15,912 bases of DNA from Candidatus Omnitrophota bacterium (GTDB lineage Bacteria; Omnitrophota; Koll11; Zapsychrales; Fredricksoniimonadaceae). Below the pieces are notes generated by a model. The model worked only from the letters and a program-made list of their open reading frames with translations, was not told the origin of the DNA and did not search any database. The translations under genes were made by a program, and so were the position numbers. The stretch is taken from the NCBI GenBank assembly GCA_023247595.1, contig JAHFGF010000015.1, forward strand, positions 1 through 15,912, read 5' to 3'. Of this stretch, positions 1 through 7,619 are shown piece by piece (positions within the stretch are counted from its first letter, which is position 1; the number at the start of each line of letters is the position of its first letter).

Positions 1-1232
1 TTTAAAACATTTTCGACGTGAGACAATTGAACATCATTGTAGTCCTGAACACGCTGTTTGATTTCTTCATAAACAACAGGCCCTTTAATTTTGATCAAGT
101 ATTCAATCAAAGGCGAATCAGAGGCAACTTCGGTGGGAGATTGAATGGTGATATTTCGCTTAAAAGCGCCTAAAAGATATTTATCTTTATTGGCATCGTA
201 AATAAATACCGAACTATGATCCAAACGAACCGCGCGGGTTACAATATAAACAATCAACTCCAGTAAACGTTTAAGATCTTTAATCCTCCCCATACCCGCC
301 GAAGCCTGGCTTAAAGTAGCCTGATATCGACGCTGTTCTTTTAATAATTGCTCTTCAGCTCGTTTTTGGATGTAAAGATAGAAAAAAGGTCCACCGGTGG
401 CAAGAACTGTAAGAATACCCATGGGAATAAGCCACCAATTTTCCCCCCAAAAATAATTTAAATGTCCTTTAAACCCAAAGGCAATAGCAAACGGAACCCC
501 TAATACGACTGAATAAACAGCTACAAAAATACCAGTTCTAGTAAAAACCAACCTAACATCCATTAAACGATATCTAACGATTGCATATGCAAAAAACATT
601 GGAAATATCAACATAAAAACAAAACCAAAAGGAAATAAATCGATTCCATAATTTGGCACAAAATCAATTGAGGCAAATGATGCAATAATCGACCCCAAAT
701 AAACATATTTGACTTTTGAAAGTTGAATCAAATCATTGCTTTTTAAATACTTTATGTAACTCATTGTTAGATTTACAAAACCAATAGTGAACAACAAAAA
801 GAAATACACTAAGAAATAAATATGTCCTGGAATTTGTGCCTTAGGATAAGATCCCCAAGAAAAATTATTTAAATTAAAAACCAGAGAATCATGAACGAAT
901 AATTGGTATATAAACACACAAGGAAGAAAAATTAAAAAATTAATCATTTTTGAAGTCAATATTCTTTGAGATGCCGTAAAATCACATACAAAGGCGAGAA
1001 AAAAATAGGGGATAAATACTATACCAACGTAACCAAGTTTAAACATTGAAATACTTTGTTGAAGAGACAAATAATGCGCTATAGAAAAAGATAAAATCCA
1101 CCACGAAATACTTACAGTTAATTTTAAAAACGAATAATTTACTACTGATTTACGATTGCGGATAAAAGTAAGGATTCCAAAAAGAACGATTAAAATCCCA
1201 GCAAGAACATTAAACGCTAAAACAAAATTCAT
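1..1232 (-). CDS. Membrane sensor protein, 7TM-type input domain plus GAF, probable histidine kinase (5' part only)
   Basis: The frame is open from an ATG at 1232 to the left edge, giving 410 codons without a stop; the 3' end lies outside the window. I see about nine hydrophobic helices in residues 5-287. The loop after the seventh reads YAIVRYRLMDVRLVFTRTG, near residues 216-234, a pattern typical of the 7TM input region of bacterial histidine kinases. A charged, coiled-coil-like linker follows (288-305), then a GAF-like segment from about residue 316 to the edge. Sensors with this layout, such as PrsK-like kinases, normally carry HisKA and ATPase domains further on, but none is visible here, so the kinase assignment is inference. 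A diguanylate cyclase output is the main alternative. It starts only 4 bases after the acyl-ACP reductase gene, so it is probably co-transcribed with the lipid genes. The membrane part is strongly AT-rich. Confidence 0.75.
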   Translation of the reverse strand, partial: MNFVLAFNVLAGILIVLFGILTFIRNRKSVVNYSFLKLTVSISWWILSFSIAHYLSLQQSISMFKLGYVGIVFIPYFFLAFVCDFTASQRILTSKMINFLIFLPCVFIYQLFVHDSLVFNLNNFSWGSYPKAQIPGHIYFLVYFFLLFTIGFVNLTMSYIKYLKSNDLIQLSKVKYVYLGSIIASFASIDFVPNYGIDLFPFGFVFMLIFPMFFAYAIVRYRLMDVRLVFTRTGIFVAVYSVVLGVPFAIAFGFKGHLNYFWGENWWLIPMGILTVLATGGPFFYLYIQKRAEEQLLKEQRRYQATLSQASAGMGRIKDLKRLLELIVYIVTRAVRLDHSSVFIYDANKDKYLLGAFKRNITIQSPTEVASDSPLIEYLIKIKGPVVYEEIKQRVQDYNDVQLSHVENVL

Positions 1233-1236
1233 TTAA

Positions 1237-2379
1237 TTAGCCCAACTTTTCTGATTTTTTTTCTTTATAAAACGAAAGCTCTTCGTTTAAATAGATCTTT
1301 TCATGAAAAGCAAAGTTTGCAACATCAAACCCATGCTTAATCGCGAGGCTATAAATAAAATCCATTTTCTCCACAGTAATATTTCCTCTACCTAATGAAA
1401 AATCATCATCAAGGATGTTTTCTAAAGCTAAAATTAAACCTTCCGCCAAACATCCAGGCAAACAATTAAAATTATTGGTAAATTTTTTCCATTTCTCAGG
1501 ATATAGGTTTGATAATTTTGGAACCCTTGCTTTACCACCATCAAAGACGAAGGCGTTGAATTCTTGAACACTATCCCCCATTGAAACATTATGTGGCAAT
1601 GAAACATCACAAACTATTGATCCTTTTTTCAAATCCTTTATTTCTAACAGCGGAAAAACAGAGCTTGTTGCGAGGACAACTATATCGGAATTTGCAGCTG
1701 TCAATCTGATATCATTTTGAATATAAACATTTGAATTTATATTTTCTTTGATATCAACAAACAAGTCATTTTGTGAATTTAAACTTCTTGATGATAAAAC
1801 TATTTTTTTACATTTTTTAGCAAGTATTTTTGCACATGCACCACCTATATCACCCGTGGCACCAATCACCGAAGCCGTCAGTATTTTAAAATCGTAATTA
1901 AGAAAATTTACAATTTTTTCTATTCCGTTTAAACATAAGGCAGAAGTTAACGTGTTTCCGCTAGTTATTACAAACTTATGTTTCTTGCTAAAGTACTTTT
2001 TAACATCCTCACCCTGATTTCCAATTATCGATGTAAATCCAGCTAAAACAATCACATCTGCATTCTTCTTAATTGCATATTGAACGCTTTTTTTTACTTT
2101 CTCGAAAGCCCTATCTTTATTAAACACCACTTCCTCAGGAAACATCGGGCACATCACACCAATAATATCAACTATCTTCTTGTCGAGAGACTCAAATCCA
2201 GAAATTTCCATAAATGTGTGTGGAGGCAGATTAGAAAAAACATGCTTTACAAAATTTGGAGAAAATTTCTTAAGCAACCAACTTACTTGTCTCTCAAATG
2301 GAGAATAAAAAAACTCTTTTTGTCTAAATTCCAAAACATTTAACGGGTGCATAATAAATGCCACTTTGTTACGACGCAT
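1237..2379 (-). CDS. Fatty acyl-ACP reductase-like protein (cyanobacterial AAR family)
   Basis: This 380-residue protein resembles cyanobacterial long-chain acyl-ACP reductase, which reduces fatty acyl-ACP with NADPH to a free fatty aldehyde. Landmarks appear in the family order: AGFTSI at 113-118, TSGNT at 139-143, a Rossmann motif GATGDIG at 173-179, GCLAEG with Cys310, and GRGNITVEKM at 330-339. Cys310 lines up with the acyl-thioester-forming Cys294 of the Synechococcus elongatus enzyme, because the residues that follow match in spacing. It is longer than the roughly 340-residue cyanobacterial enzyme, mostly from N-terminal differences and a Lys-rich tail of about 30 residues. The ATG lies inside the ketosynthase gene (11-base overlap), with AAGGA 7 bases upstream of it. 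No aldehyde-deformylating oxygenase gene is visible, so the aldehyde probably goes elsewhere, for example to an alcohol or ether lipid (inference). The gene is more AT-rich than the ketosynthase gene before it. Confidence 0.82.
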   Translation of the reverse strand: MRRNKVAFIMHPLNVLEFRQKEFFYSPFERQVSWLLKKFSPNFVKHVFSNLPPHTFMEISGFESLDKKIVDIIGVMCPMFPEEVVFNKDRAFEKVKKSVQYAIKKNADVIVLAGFTSIIGNQGEDVKKYFSKKHKFVITSGNTLTSALCLNGIEKIVNFLNYDFKILTASVIGATGDIGGACAKILAKKCKKIVLSSRSLNSQNDLFVDIKENINSNVYIQNDIRLTAANSDIVVLATSSVFPLLEIKDLKKGSIVCDVSLPHNVSMGDSVQEFNAFVFDGGKARVPKLSNLYPEKWKKFTNNFNCLPGCLAEGLILALENILDDDFSLGRGNITVEKMDFIYSLAIKHGFDVANFAFHEKIYLNEELSFYKEKKSEKLG

Positions 2380-3595
2380 AGTTCCATCCTTGAAAGATTA
2401 TCGAACCATTATTCCCCCCAAACGCCTGGGAATTATTTAAAACCGCGTTGTTAAGATTATTTCGTCCTTTATGAGCTACACAATCAACATCACACTCAGG
2501 ATCTTTTTGATTAAAATTAATTGTTGGCGGCACTTCATTTTTTTGGACAGCCAAACAACAGGCTATCGATTCAAACGCAGATGCCGCCCCCATACTATGT
2601 CCTAACATAGATTTAATTGAACTCACGGGAATAGTATCCAAATGATTGCCAAAAACTTTACGAAAAGCTAAACATTCGGCCCGATCATTTTCTCGAGTGC
2701 CTGTTCCATGCGCACTAATATAATCGATCATTTCGGGTTTCAAATCAGAGGCGATGAGTGATTTACGAATAGCTTTTTGAACTCCATGCGCGTCAGGATG
2801 GGTCATATGATTGGCATCACACGAAAGCCCGTAACCTTTAACCTCGGCATAGATTGGCGCTTTGCGTTTTAACGCGCTTTCGAGGCTTTCCAAAAACAGC
2901 ATACCGGCGCCTTCCCCAGGGATCATGCCTTGGCGATTTTTATCAAAGGGCTGACACTTTTCAGGAGCGATCGCGTATAAACGGGCAAATCCCGTATAAG
3001 CTATGCGGGAAAACGCATCCGCGCCTCCAGCCAGCATAAAATCAACGCGGCCGCTGCGAATGTAATCATACGCCAAACCCAACGCATAATTGCCAGCCGC
3101 GCAGGCATTTGAAAACATCAGATTAGGCCCGTTAAATTTTAATAATTTGGCCGCGTTAGTTGAAATCGTGGCTGGAGAATAGGTCATGGCTGAGGCCGTA
3201 TCAACCTGATATTTACCGTGAGGAATAGCTTTCGCATCCATTTCCTCCATGACCTGGGGTTCCCCCATGGTTGTTCCAATAAATATGCCGGCTTTTGTGT
3301 TGCGTGATTTGCGGATTTTAAAATTGGCATCGACTAGTGCCAATTTACACGCTGCCACTGCTAATTGTGAAGCGCGCCCCATTTGGAGGATTCGTTTATC
3401 TTTGATAAAATCGGTTGGTTTAAAATGTTTAACTTCGCCGGCTAGATGCGTTTCATACTCACTGGAATCAAACGCCTTAATTTTGCTGATCCCCGACTTT
3501 CCGGCCATGATGTTTTTCCACCACTCCTGCCAGCCTATGCCGAGGGAAGATACGACACCTAAACCTGTAACTACTACTCTGCGCCCATTAGACAC
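2369..3595 (-). CDS. fabF: Beta-ketoacyl-ACP synthase, FabF (KAS II) type
   Basis: This condensing enzyme joins malonyl-ACP to an acyl-ACP with loss of CO2, extending the chain by two carbons. At 408 residues it has normal FabF length. The nucleophile is Cys165 in SNACAAGN. The two catalytic His are His296 in SAHGTGTREND and His333 in SMLGHSMG, with Lys328 before the latter. The C-terminal SQAFGGNNGS (389-398) matches the FabF glycine-rich loop. The start is a GTG at 3595 overlapping the end of the FabZ-like gene by 8 bases; this start puts the first beta strand (RRVVVTGLG) at the usual distance from the N-terminus. Translation is probably coupled to the upstream gene. Since it sits with a FabZ-like gene and an acyl-ACP reductase instead of with acpP and fabG, it may be a specialised paralogue and not the housekeeping enzyme. 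I cannot decide this from the window alone. Confidence 0.92.
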   Translation of the reverse strand: MSNGRRVVVTGLGVVSSLGIGWQEWWKNIMAGKSGISKIKAFDSSEYETHLAGEVKHFKPTDFIKDKRILQMGRASQLAVAACKLALVDANFKIRKSRNTKAGIFIGTTMGEPQVMEEMDAKAIPHGKYQVDTASAMTYSPATISTNAAKLLKFNGPNLMFSNACAAGNYALGLAYDYIRSGRVDFMLAGGADAFSRIAYTGFARLYAIAPEKCQPFDKNRQGMIPGEGAGMLFLESLESALKRKAPIYAEVKGYGLSCDANHMTHPDAHGVQKAIRKSLIASDLKPEMIDYISAHGTGTRENDRAECLAFRKVFGNHLDTIPVSSIKSMLGHSMGAASAFESIACCLAVQKNEVPPTINFNQKDPECDVDCVAHKGRNNLNNAVLNNSQAFGGNNGSIIFQGWNYAS

Positions 3596-4025
3596 TGTTC
3601 ATGACCCCACAAATAAGATTAAAGTCAGCAATAGAATTAACACCTGATTTAATATTGGAGCTGAAGATTCCTAAATTTTTCATTAGCTTTTCCAATTGAA
3701 CAGAGATGGTGATCTGTTCAGAAATTTTAGGGAGATCGTAGAATTCGCTCTTGACCTTGCCGAGAAATTTAATGCCGCTGCCCCTTGTGTTGTCGCTTAA
3801 CGCATACAAAACCAAAGCCGCCTGGGCGGCGGCTTCGATGATGAAAGGCTCTGGTAAATGGTGCAGTTGAAACGACTGGTTCTGAAAAATCCATTCGTTG
3901 CCGGTGATATTTTTAACCGCAACGAGGCTTTCCCCTTTTTTAAATTCAATAATTCTGTCAATCATGAGAAAAGGATACGTTTGCGGTAAAATACGCATCA
4001 AATCATCATGAGTCAGCTGGGTCAT
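3588..4025 (-). CDS. FabZ-like hot-dog protein lacking the canonical catalytic His
   Basis: At 145 residues this has the size of FabZ (3-hydroxyacyl-ACP dehydratase) and keeps its framework: ILPQTYPFLMIDRI at 12-25, then VAVKNITGNEWIFQ, then IIEAAAQAA at 62-70, and KFLGKVKSEF near 86-95. The catalytic Glu position, Glu64 in IIEA, is kept. The segment that in FabZ reads GHFPGxPxMPG is replaced: aligned back from Glu64 without gaps, the catalytic His is Gln50 and the following Pro-Gly is gone. His55 and His56 lie close by but not in register. It may therefore be a non-dehydratase hot-dog protein (thioesterase-like, binding or regulatory), or a dehydratase using a shifted His. It is the first gene of the promoter at 4109-4136, and its end overlaps the ketosynthase start by 8 bases. 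I see no Shine-Dalgarno sequence before its ATG. Confidence 0.75.
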   Translation of the reverse strand: MTQLTHDDLMRILPQTYPFLMIDRIIEFKKGESLVAVKNITGNEWIFQNQSFQLHHLPEPFIIEAAAQAALVLYALSDNTRGSGIKFLGKVKSEFYDLPKISEQITISVQLEKLMKNLGIFSSNIKSGVNSIADFNLICGVMNSV

Positions 4026-4091
4026 AATTTTTTTGTGTTTTAGGTGTTAAATTTTCTGTAGGCAATGCCAAACGCATTACTCACAACATAT

Positions 4092-4109
4092 TATAAATAT
4101 TGATTTATA
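4092..4109. promoter_or_regulatory. Inverted repeat over predicted transcription start, possible operator
   Basis: TATAAAT and ATTTATA form a perfect 7-bp inverted repeat separated by 4 bases (4092-4098 and 4103-4109). It overlaps the edge of the -10 element and the predicted +1 near 4102 of the minus-strand promoter, the usual place for a repressor site. It is all A/T, so chance symmetry in an AT-rich promoter is a real alternative. No repressor gene is visible in the window. Confidence 0.35.
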
Positions 4110-4136
4110 TTATAGGCTAGGAATCGACGAGGGCAA
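4109..4136 (-). promoter_or_regulatory. Sigma-70-type promoter of the FabZ-like/ketosynthase/acyl-ACP reductase operon
   Basis: On the minus strand a perfect -10 TATAAT (4109-4114) lies 16 bases after TTGCCC (4131-4136, four of six matches to TTGACA). The predicted start near 4102 leaves a leader of about 77 bases before the ATG at 4025. The leader contains a small AATGC/GCATT hairpin (4064-4078). The site lies in the 186-bp gap after fabD, so the left-hand genes probably form their own transcription unit. I found no convincing rho-independent terminator for fabD in the same gap. Confidence 0.65.
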
Positions 4137-4211
4137 GGAGGATTTTTTGTATTTCTGGGGAAACTATTACGGTCTAAAAATCACTCAGCGCACAGCTTTC
4201 AGAACGATTAA

Positions 4212-5132
4212 TTAAAATGCCAGCGCAAGAATATCTTCCGGCTTTTCAATGTTACACACTTTGGCATTGGGATTGATTTTTCGAAGCAATCCGCGCAAAA
4301 CTTTGCCGGGGCCGATTTCAATGAAATTTGTAACTCCCTGGCTCACCATATATTCCACAGAAGCCACCCACTGCACCGAGGATGTGATCTGTAAAACCAA
4401 ATTCCGGCGGATGTCGCCCACCTGTTCATGCGGGCGAGCATTGACGTTACTAATGACTTGAATCGGCCGCGGTTGAATTTGAGCCCAAGCCACAGCCGCG
4501 GCAAATTGTTCAGCCGCAGGCTTCATAAGCGAAGAATGAAAAGCGCCGCTCACCTCAAGCGGAATCACTTTGCCGGAAGCAGCCTTAATGTCCTCAACCG
4601 CTTGGGCAACTTTATCCGCTTCTCCGGTAATGACGATTTGTTCCAGCGAATTAAAATTCGCTACCTCTGCCCCTGCCCGGTCACAGATGTCTTTAAGTTT
4701 TTGCGCGTCAAATCCTATGACCGCGGCCATCGCACCCTTGGCCTGTTTCGCAGCCTCTTCCATAAACGAGGCCCTTTGACCCACCAATTTCAACGTGTCT
4801 TCAAAACTTAACAAACCAGCAGCAGCCAAGGCGGAATACTCGCCCAAACTCAAACCAGCAGTAAAACGGATGTTAAATTTTTTAAAATTTTCATGCGCTT
4901 CAAAAGCCTTGAGCGCGGCCACAGACATCGTCAAAATAGCAGGCTGACAATAAGCCGTCGAGGTCAATACGTCCTGAGGCCCTTCAAAGATCACTTTTTT
5001 AAAACCCGCTCCGACGATACCTTCCGCCTGATCAAAAACCGCTCGAGCCTGCGCAGAATTTTCATAAAACTCCCGCCCCATCCCAACCTTCTGGGCACCT
5101 TGCCCAGGAAAAATCAGCGCAATGTCTGTCAT
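4212..5132 (-). CDS. fabD: Malonyl-CoA:ACP transacylase
   Basis: This enzyme moves malonyl from CoA to the acyl carrier protein, supplying the extender unit for fatty-acid synthesis in the cytoplasm. It has 306 residues, the usual family length. Visible motifs are FPGQGAQ at 8-14, with the oxyanion-hole Gln, the nucleophile Ser95 in GLSLGEYSA, Arg120 in VGQRA, and the catalytic His199 in SGAFHSSLM. The ATG overlaps the stop of the lipoprotein gene before it (ATGA), with AAGGA 6 bases upstream, so translation is probably coupled. fabD is the last gene of the long minus-strand block. The usual followers fabG and acpP are not found after it: 186 bp of non-coding DNA and a new promoter come instead. 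Confidence 0.96.
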   Translation of the reverse strand: MTDIALIFPGQGAQKVGMGREFYENSAQARAVFDQAEGIVGAGFKKVIFEGPQDVLTSTAYCQPAILTMSVAALKAFEAHENFKKFNIRFTAGLSLGEYSALAAAGLLSFEDTLKLVGQRASFMEEAAKQAKGAMAAVIGFDAQKLKDICDRAGAEVANFNSLEQIVITGEADKVAQAVEDIKAASGKVIPLEVSGAFHSSLMKPAAEQFAAAVAWAQIQPRPIQVISNVNARPHEQVGDIRRNLVLQITSSVQWVASVEYMVSQGVTNFIEIGPGKVLRGLLRKINPNAKVCNIEKPEDILALAF

Positions 5133-5695
5133 GTTTTATCCTTGTTGATATCCATATGTATAGATTTGACCATTTGATCAAAATCATTAAGGTTCTTTTG
5201 ATAATAAAACTGATCCGCCGCTTCAAAGCGAACACGGTAAATATGGCCGTCAAAAACAAATCCATACAGCTTCCCATGTATTTTTAAGCCAGCCAGTGTT
5301 TCATAAGTGTATTCCAAAAAATAAGACTGCTGTTGCGCGAGAATTTCAGGCTTATTCTGCACAATTTCAAATTGAGCAATATTTGTATTTGATTTGAAAT
5401 TATCAATTTCCACTTCCGCCAAATCAAGCGGCGTCATATCCTCTGTGAATTTACGCTTGGTAAACTCCAATTTGTCTTTAAATCGGAATTTCATAATCGA
5501 CATGATATTAAGCGTCACTCCGTCTTTGGTAAGCACCAAGCCCTTGTCCGGTGTGAAACGCATCCATTCTTGGGGCAGCATGGCGCTTATTTTTAAACCT
5601 GAATGATGATATTCCTTTTGAGGAGGCTTCACCCAAATCGTCATACACCCCGCGCATAGCAGAGCCAACATTATCGTTAAAATTATTTTTTTCAT
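5129..5695 (-). CDS. Small lipoprotein of unknown function, PsbP-like in appearance
   Basis: This 188-residue protein begins with MKKIIL, a hydrophobic stretch, and a lipobox CAGC with Cys17 as the lipidation site. The residue after Cys17 is Met, not Asp, which by the classical +2 rule favours the outer membrane. The mature part alternates beta-strand-like segments, among them SGLKISAMLPQEWMRF near 32-47 and KIHGKLYGFVFDGHIYRVRF near 138-157. This recalls the PsbP/DUF1795 style of small lipoprotein that holds a single alpha/beta domain. I do not recognise a specific function. Its ATG overlaps the stop of the M48 gene (ATGA), with GGAG about 9 bases upstream, and its stop overlaps the fabD start, so it is embedded in the operon. 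Confidence 0.7.
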   Translation of the reverse strand: MKKIILTIMLALLCAGCMTIWVKPPQKEYHHSGLKISAMLPQEWMRFTPDKGLVLTKDGVTLNIMSIMKFRFKDKLEFTKRKFTEDMTPLDLAEVEIDNFKSNTNIAQFEIVQNKPEILAQQQSYFLEYTYETLAGLKIHGKLYGFVFDGHIYRVRFEAADQFYYQKNLNDFDQMVKSIHMDINKDKT

Positions 5696-6921
5696 TTGGC
5701 GTTCTCCGTTGACGGCATAGTTAAGAATTGTTCAATATATGTTCGCTCGGGTGAATGAGGTTCAAGCTCCAGATATTTTTGAAAACAAAATTTAGCTTCG
5801 TTATGATTTGATGCTTTCTGTAAGACACGCGCCTTGCCTAACCACGCGTTAGCAAAATGATTATCCAAACTTAAAGTTTTCTCGTAAGTTTCAATAGCCT
5901 TTTTGTAATCGTCGTTTTTTTCTCTTTTCTTTTTCTTGGGCAATGGATCCTGCCGCCGGCGAAACAATTCCGCCCGCCTAAACAACCCTTGAACATCATC
6001 GGGATATAATGCCACGTAAATGTCAATATTGCGTTCAGCTGTTTTATAAAAACCGCGTTCAAAACACATATCAATATTATTTAATTTCAACTGACGCGTC
6101 ATTGGCAAAAACTTTGGATCACCGATATGTCCTGAATTTTCCGCGGAAGGATTGGTTAAATTTAACTCATTAAACTTTGTGATGCGTTCCAAAACTTTAG
6201 GATGGCTTGAAAATAAAAACGGTTCTTTAATTTCTTCGTCTTCGGTAAACTTCGCCAGCCGTTCAAAAAGCTTAACAGATTCCTTAGTATCGTATCCCTT
6301 AGTTTTAATCATCTGATAACCGCCCTCATCAGCCTCAAACTCCAGCTGCTGTGAAAATCCGCTCGCTGACGACAAAAAGCTAAACTGACCCAAAAGACTT
6401 CCCAATCCTCCGGTGACAAGATCAATGGTAAGTCCCAAAGTGCTCCAAAAAGCGGAAGAATTTTTGGTTGACCGAAATTGTTTAAGCGTGTGCCGATGAT
6501 AAACGTGCGTCATTTCATGCCCAAAGATGGTAGCGATTTGCGCTTCGTTATCGGCCGCGGCTAAAATCCCCGCATGAACAAAAATATGTCCATTGGCAAA
6601 AGCAAACGCGTTAAGCGTGGGATCGCGTAGGATTTGAATACGGATATTCTTATCGGAATCAGACTTAAATTCTGCCGGAATGAGACTTTGGGCGATCTCA
6701 TTAAGATAATTCTCAAGAGCCGTGTCCTGATAAACATAACCAGCGTCTTGAATAGCCTCAATGACTTCATTGGACCGATTGATAATCCGCTTTTCATCAT
6801 CTTCCAGATGATAATCTTTGCTGCCAACGTTGGGAACATTCACCGTTGCGCAGCCGCTGCAAAAGATCAAAAGGACAGAAAGTATTATTTTTTTGGAGAA
6901 ATAAATTCTTTGGCAACCCAT
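5692..6921 (-). CDS. M48-family zinc metalloprotease lipoprotein with TPR-like C-terminus (BepA/LoiP-like)
   Basis: This 409-residue protein is a predicted envelope protease. It has a signal peptide ending in the lipobox CSGC (Cys24, followed by Ala). The zinc site HEMTH spans 135-139 in FGHEMTHVYHRH, and the third ligand is probably Glu194 in EFEADEGG, which fits the M48 signature. From about residue 280 the C-terminal part shows helical repeats, such as YKKAIETYEKTLSLDNHFANAW near 339-360 and a following EAKFCFQKYLELEP, consistent with TPRs. The same layout is seen in BepA, which removes stalled outer-membrane assembly intermediates. A Lys/Arg-rich insert lies at 321-336. The ATG at 6921 is 37 bases inside the preceding gene without a clear Shine-Dalgarno; I found no later ATG before the signal peptide core. 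Assignment to the family is firm; the client role is inference. Confidence 0.9.
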   Translation of the reverse strand: MGCQRIYFSKKIILSVLLIFCSGCATVNVPNVGSKDYHLEDDEKRIINRSNEVIEAIQDAGYVYQDTALENYLNEIAQSLIPAEFKSDSDKNIRIQILRDPTLNAFAFANGHIFVHAGILAAADNEAQIATIFGHEMTHVYHRHTLKQFRSTKNSSAFWSTLGLTIDLVTGGLGSLLGQFSFLSSASGFSQQLEFEADEGGYQMIKTKGYDTKESVKLFERLAKFTEDEEIKEPFLFSSHPKVLERITKFNELNLTNPSAENSGHIGDPKFLPMTRQLKLNNIDMCFERGFYKTAERNIDIYVALYPDDVQGLFRRAELFRRRQDPLPKKKKREKNDDYKKAIETYEKTLSLDNHFANAWLGKARVLQKASNHNEAKFCFQKYLELEPHSPERTYIEQFLTMPSTENAK

Positions 6922-7619
6922 TGGACAATTGAATCAATATGTTTGGGATTAAGAAAATTATAATTTTGCTGGCCGGGGGAAACATTAAACCACAATAACT
7001 CACCGGTCTTGCCGTCAACCAATGAAATACAAAAAAACGACGGATGAACCTCATAATACCCCAGAACAATCGCCCGCATAAAACTTGTCGCGACATGCCC
7101 GGCGGTTTCCTGGGTATCGCTGGCATTAACAAAAATAAAACCATCAACACCAAGCGCCTGCGCTAAAACACCAACATCAGGCCCCATGGTGTAATCAAAA
7201 TTTTTAATTTTTTGAGGAAAATTTTCAACCGGCGAATACGTATGCCTAATAACACTTAAAACAACAGCCTCATACATGGCTTTTTGCCGACGCCATAAAT
7301 CCTTTTGATTAGCCTTCATCCAATCTTCAGTAATGAATGTCAGGGCTAGTTTATACTTAGAGCCGTCTCCTAAAAACTTTTTAAGGCTGGCTTCAATATT
7401 TGTTTTAGCCGTCAACGACCATTCGTCCATCTCTTCGCTGCCCCCTCCTGCTGAAAGTTTATAAACTTTCACATCAGACGGAAGAACAGCAATGGTCTTT
7501 AATGTCGGCAATGCCGTATCAAATCTAGGAGACCGCCGATAAATGGTTCCACATCCCGAACAACACGAAACGATTAGAATAACTAAAAGTATTTTTTGTA
7601 CGTTCATTGTTTTCACCAT
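6885..7619 (-). CDS. Conserved lipoprotein of unknown function
   Basis: The open frame begins at ATG 7619, giving 244 residues, but a second in-frame ATG at 7607 has a better-placed GGTGA upstream and avoids overlap with fabH; either would work. A hydrophobic signal peptide ends in the lipobox CSGC with Cys23 (first-start numbering), followed by Gly, so outer-membrane sorting is likely. The mature part starts a strand with TIAVLPSDVKVY (42-53), and near the end has LVDGKTGELLWFNVSPGQQ. These patterns recall periplasmic lipoproteins with a CsgG/TolB-N-like alpha/beta fold, but the resemblance is too weak for a family call. It follows fabH and overlaps the M48 protease gene by 37 bases, so the two lipoproteins are likely made together. 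Confidence 0.7.
   Translation of the reverse strand: MVKTMNVQKILLVILIVSCCSGCGTIYRRSPRFDTALPTLKTIAVLPSDVKVYKLSAGGGSEEMDEWSLTAKTNIEASLKKFLGDGSKYKLALTFITEDWMKANQKDLWRRQKAMYEAVVLSVIRHTYSPVENFPQKIKNFDYTMGPDVGVLAQALGVDGFIFVNASDTQETAGHVATSFMRAIVLGYYEVHPSFFCISLVDGKTGELLWFNVSPGQQNYNFLNPKHIDSIVQWVAKEFISPKK

Noticed and set aside
3249..3647. Plus-strand open frame of 132 codons opposite the ketosynthase
   Set aside because: It is antisense to a well-supported gene with conserved catalytic residues and has no recognisable protein features of its own.
4137..4211. Possible rho-independent terminator after fabD
   Set aside because: I could not find a stem of convincing length followed by a U-tract on the minus strand; only weak partial complementarity is seen.
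4428..4811. Plus-strand open frame of 127 codons opposite fabD
   Set aside because: It is complementary to the fabD coding region and shows no family motif, so it is a shadow frame.
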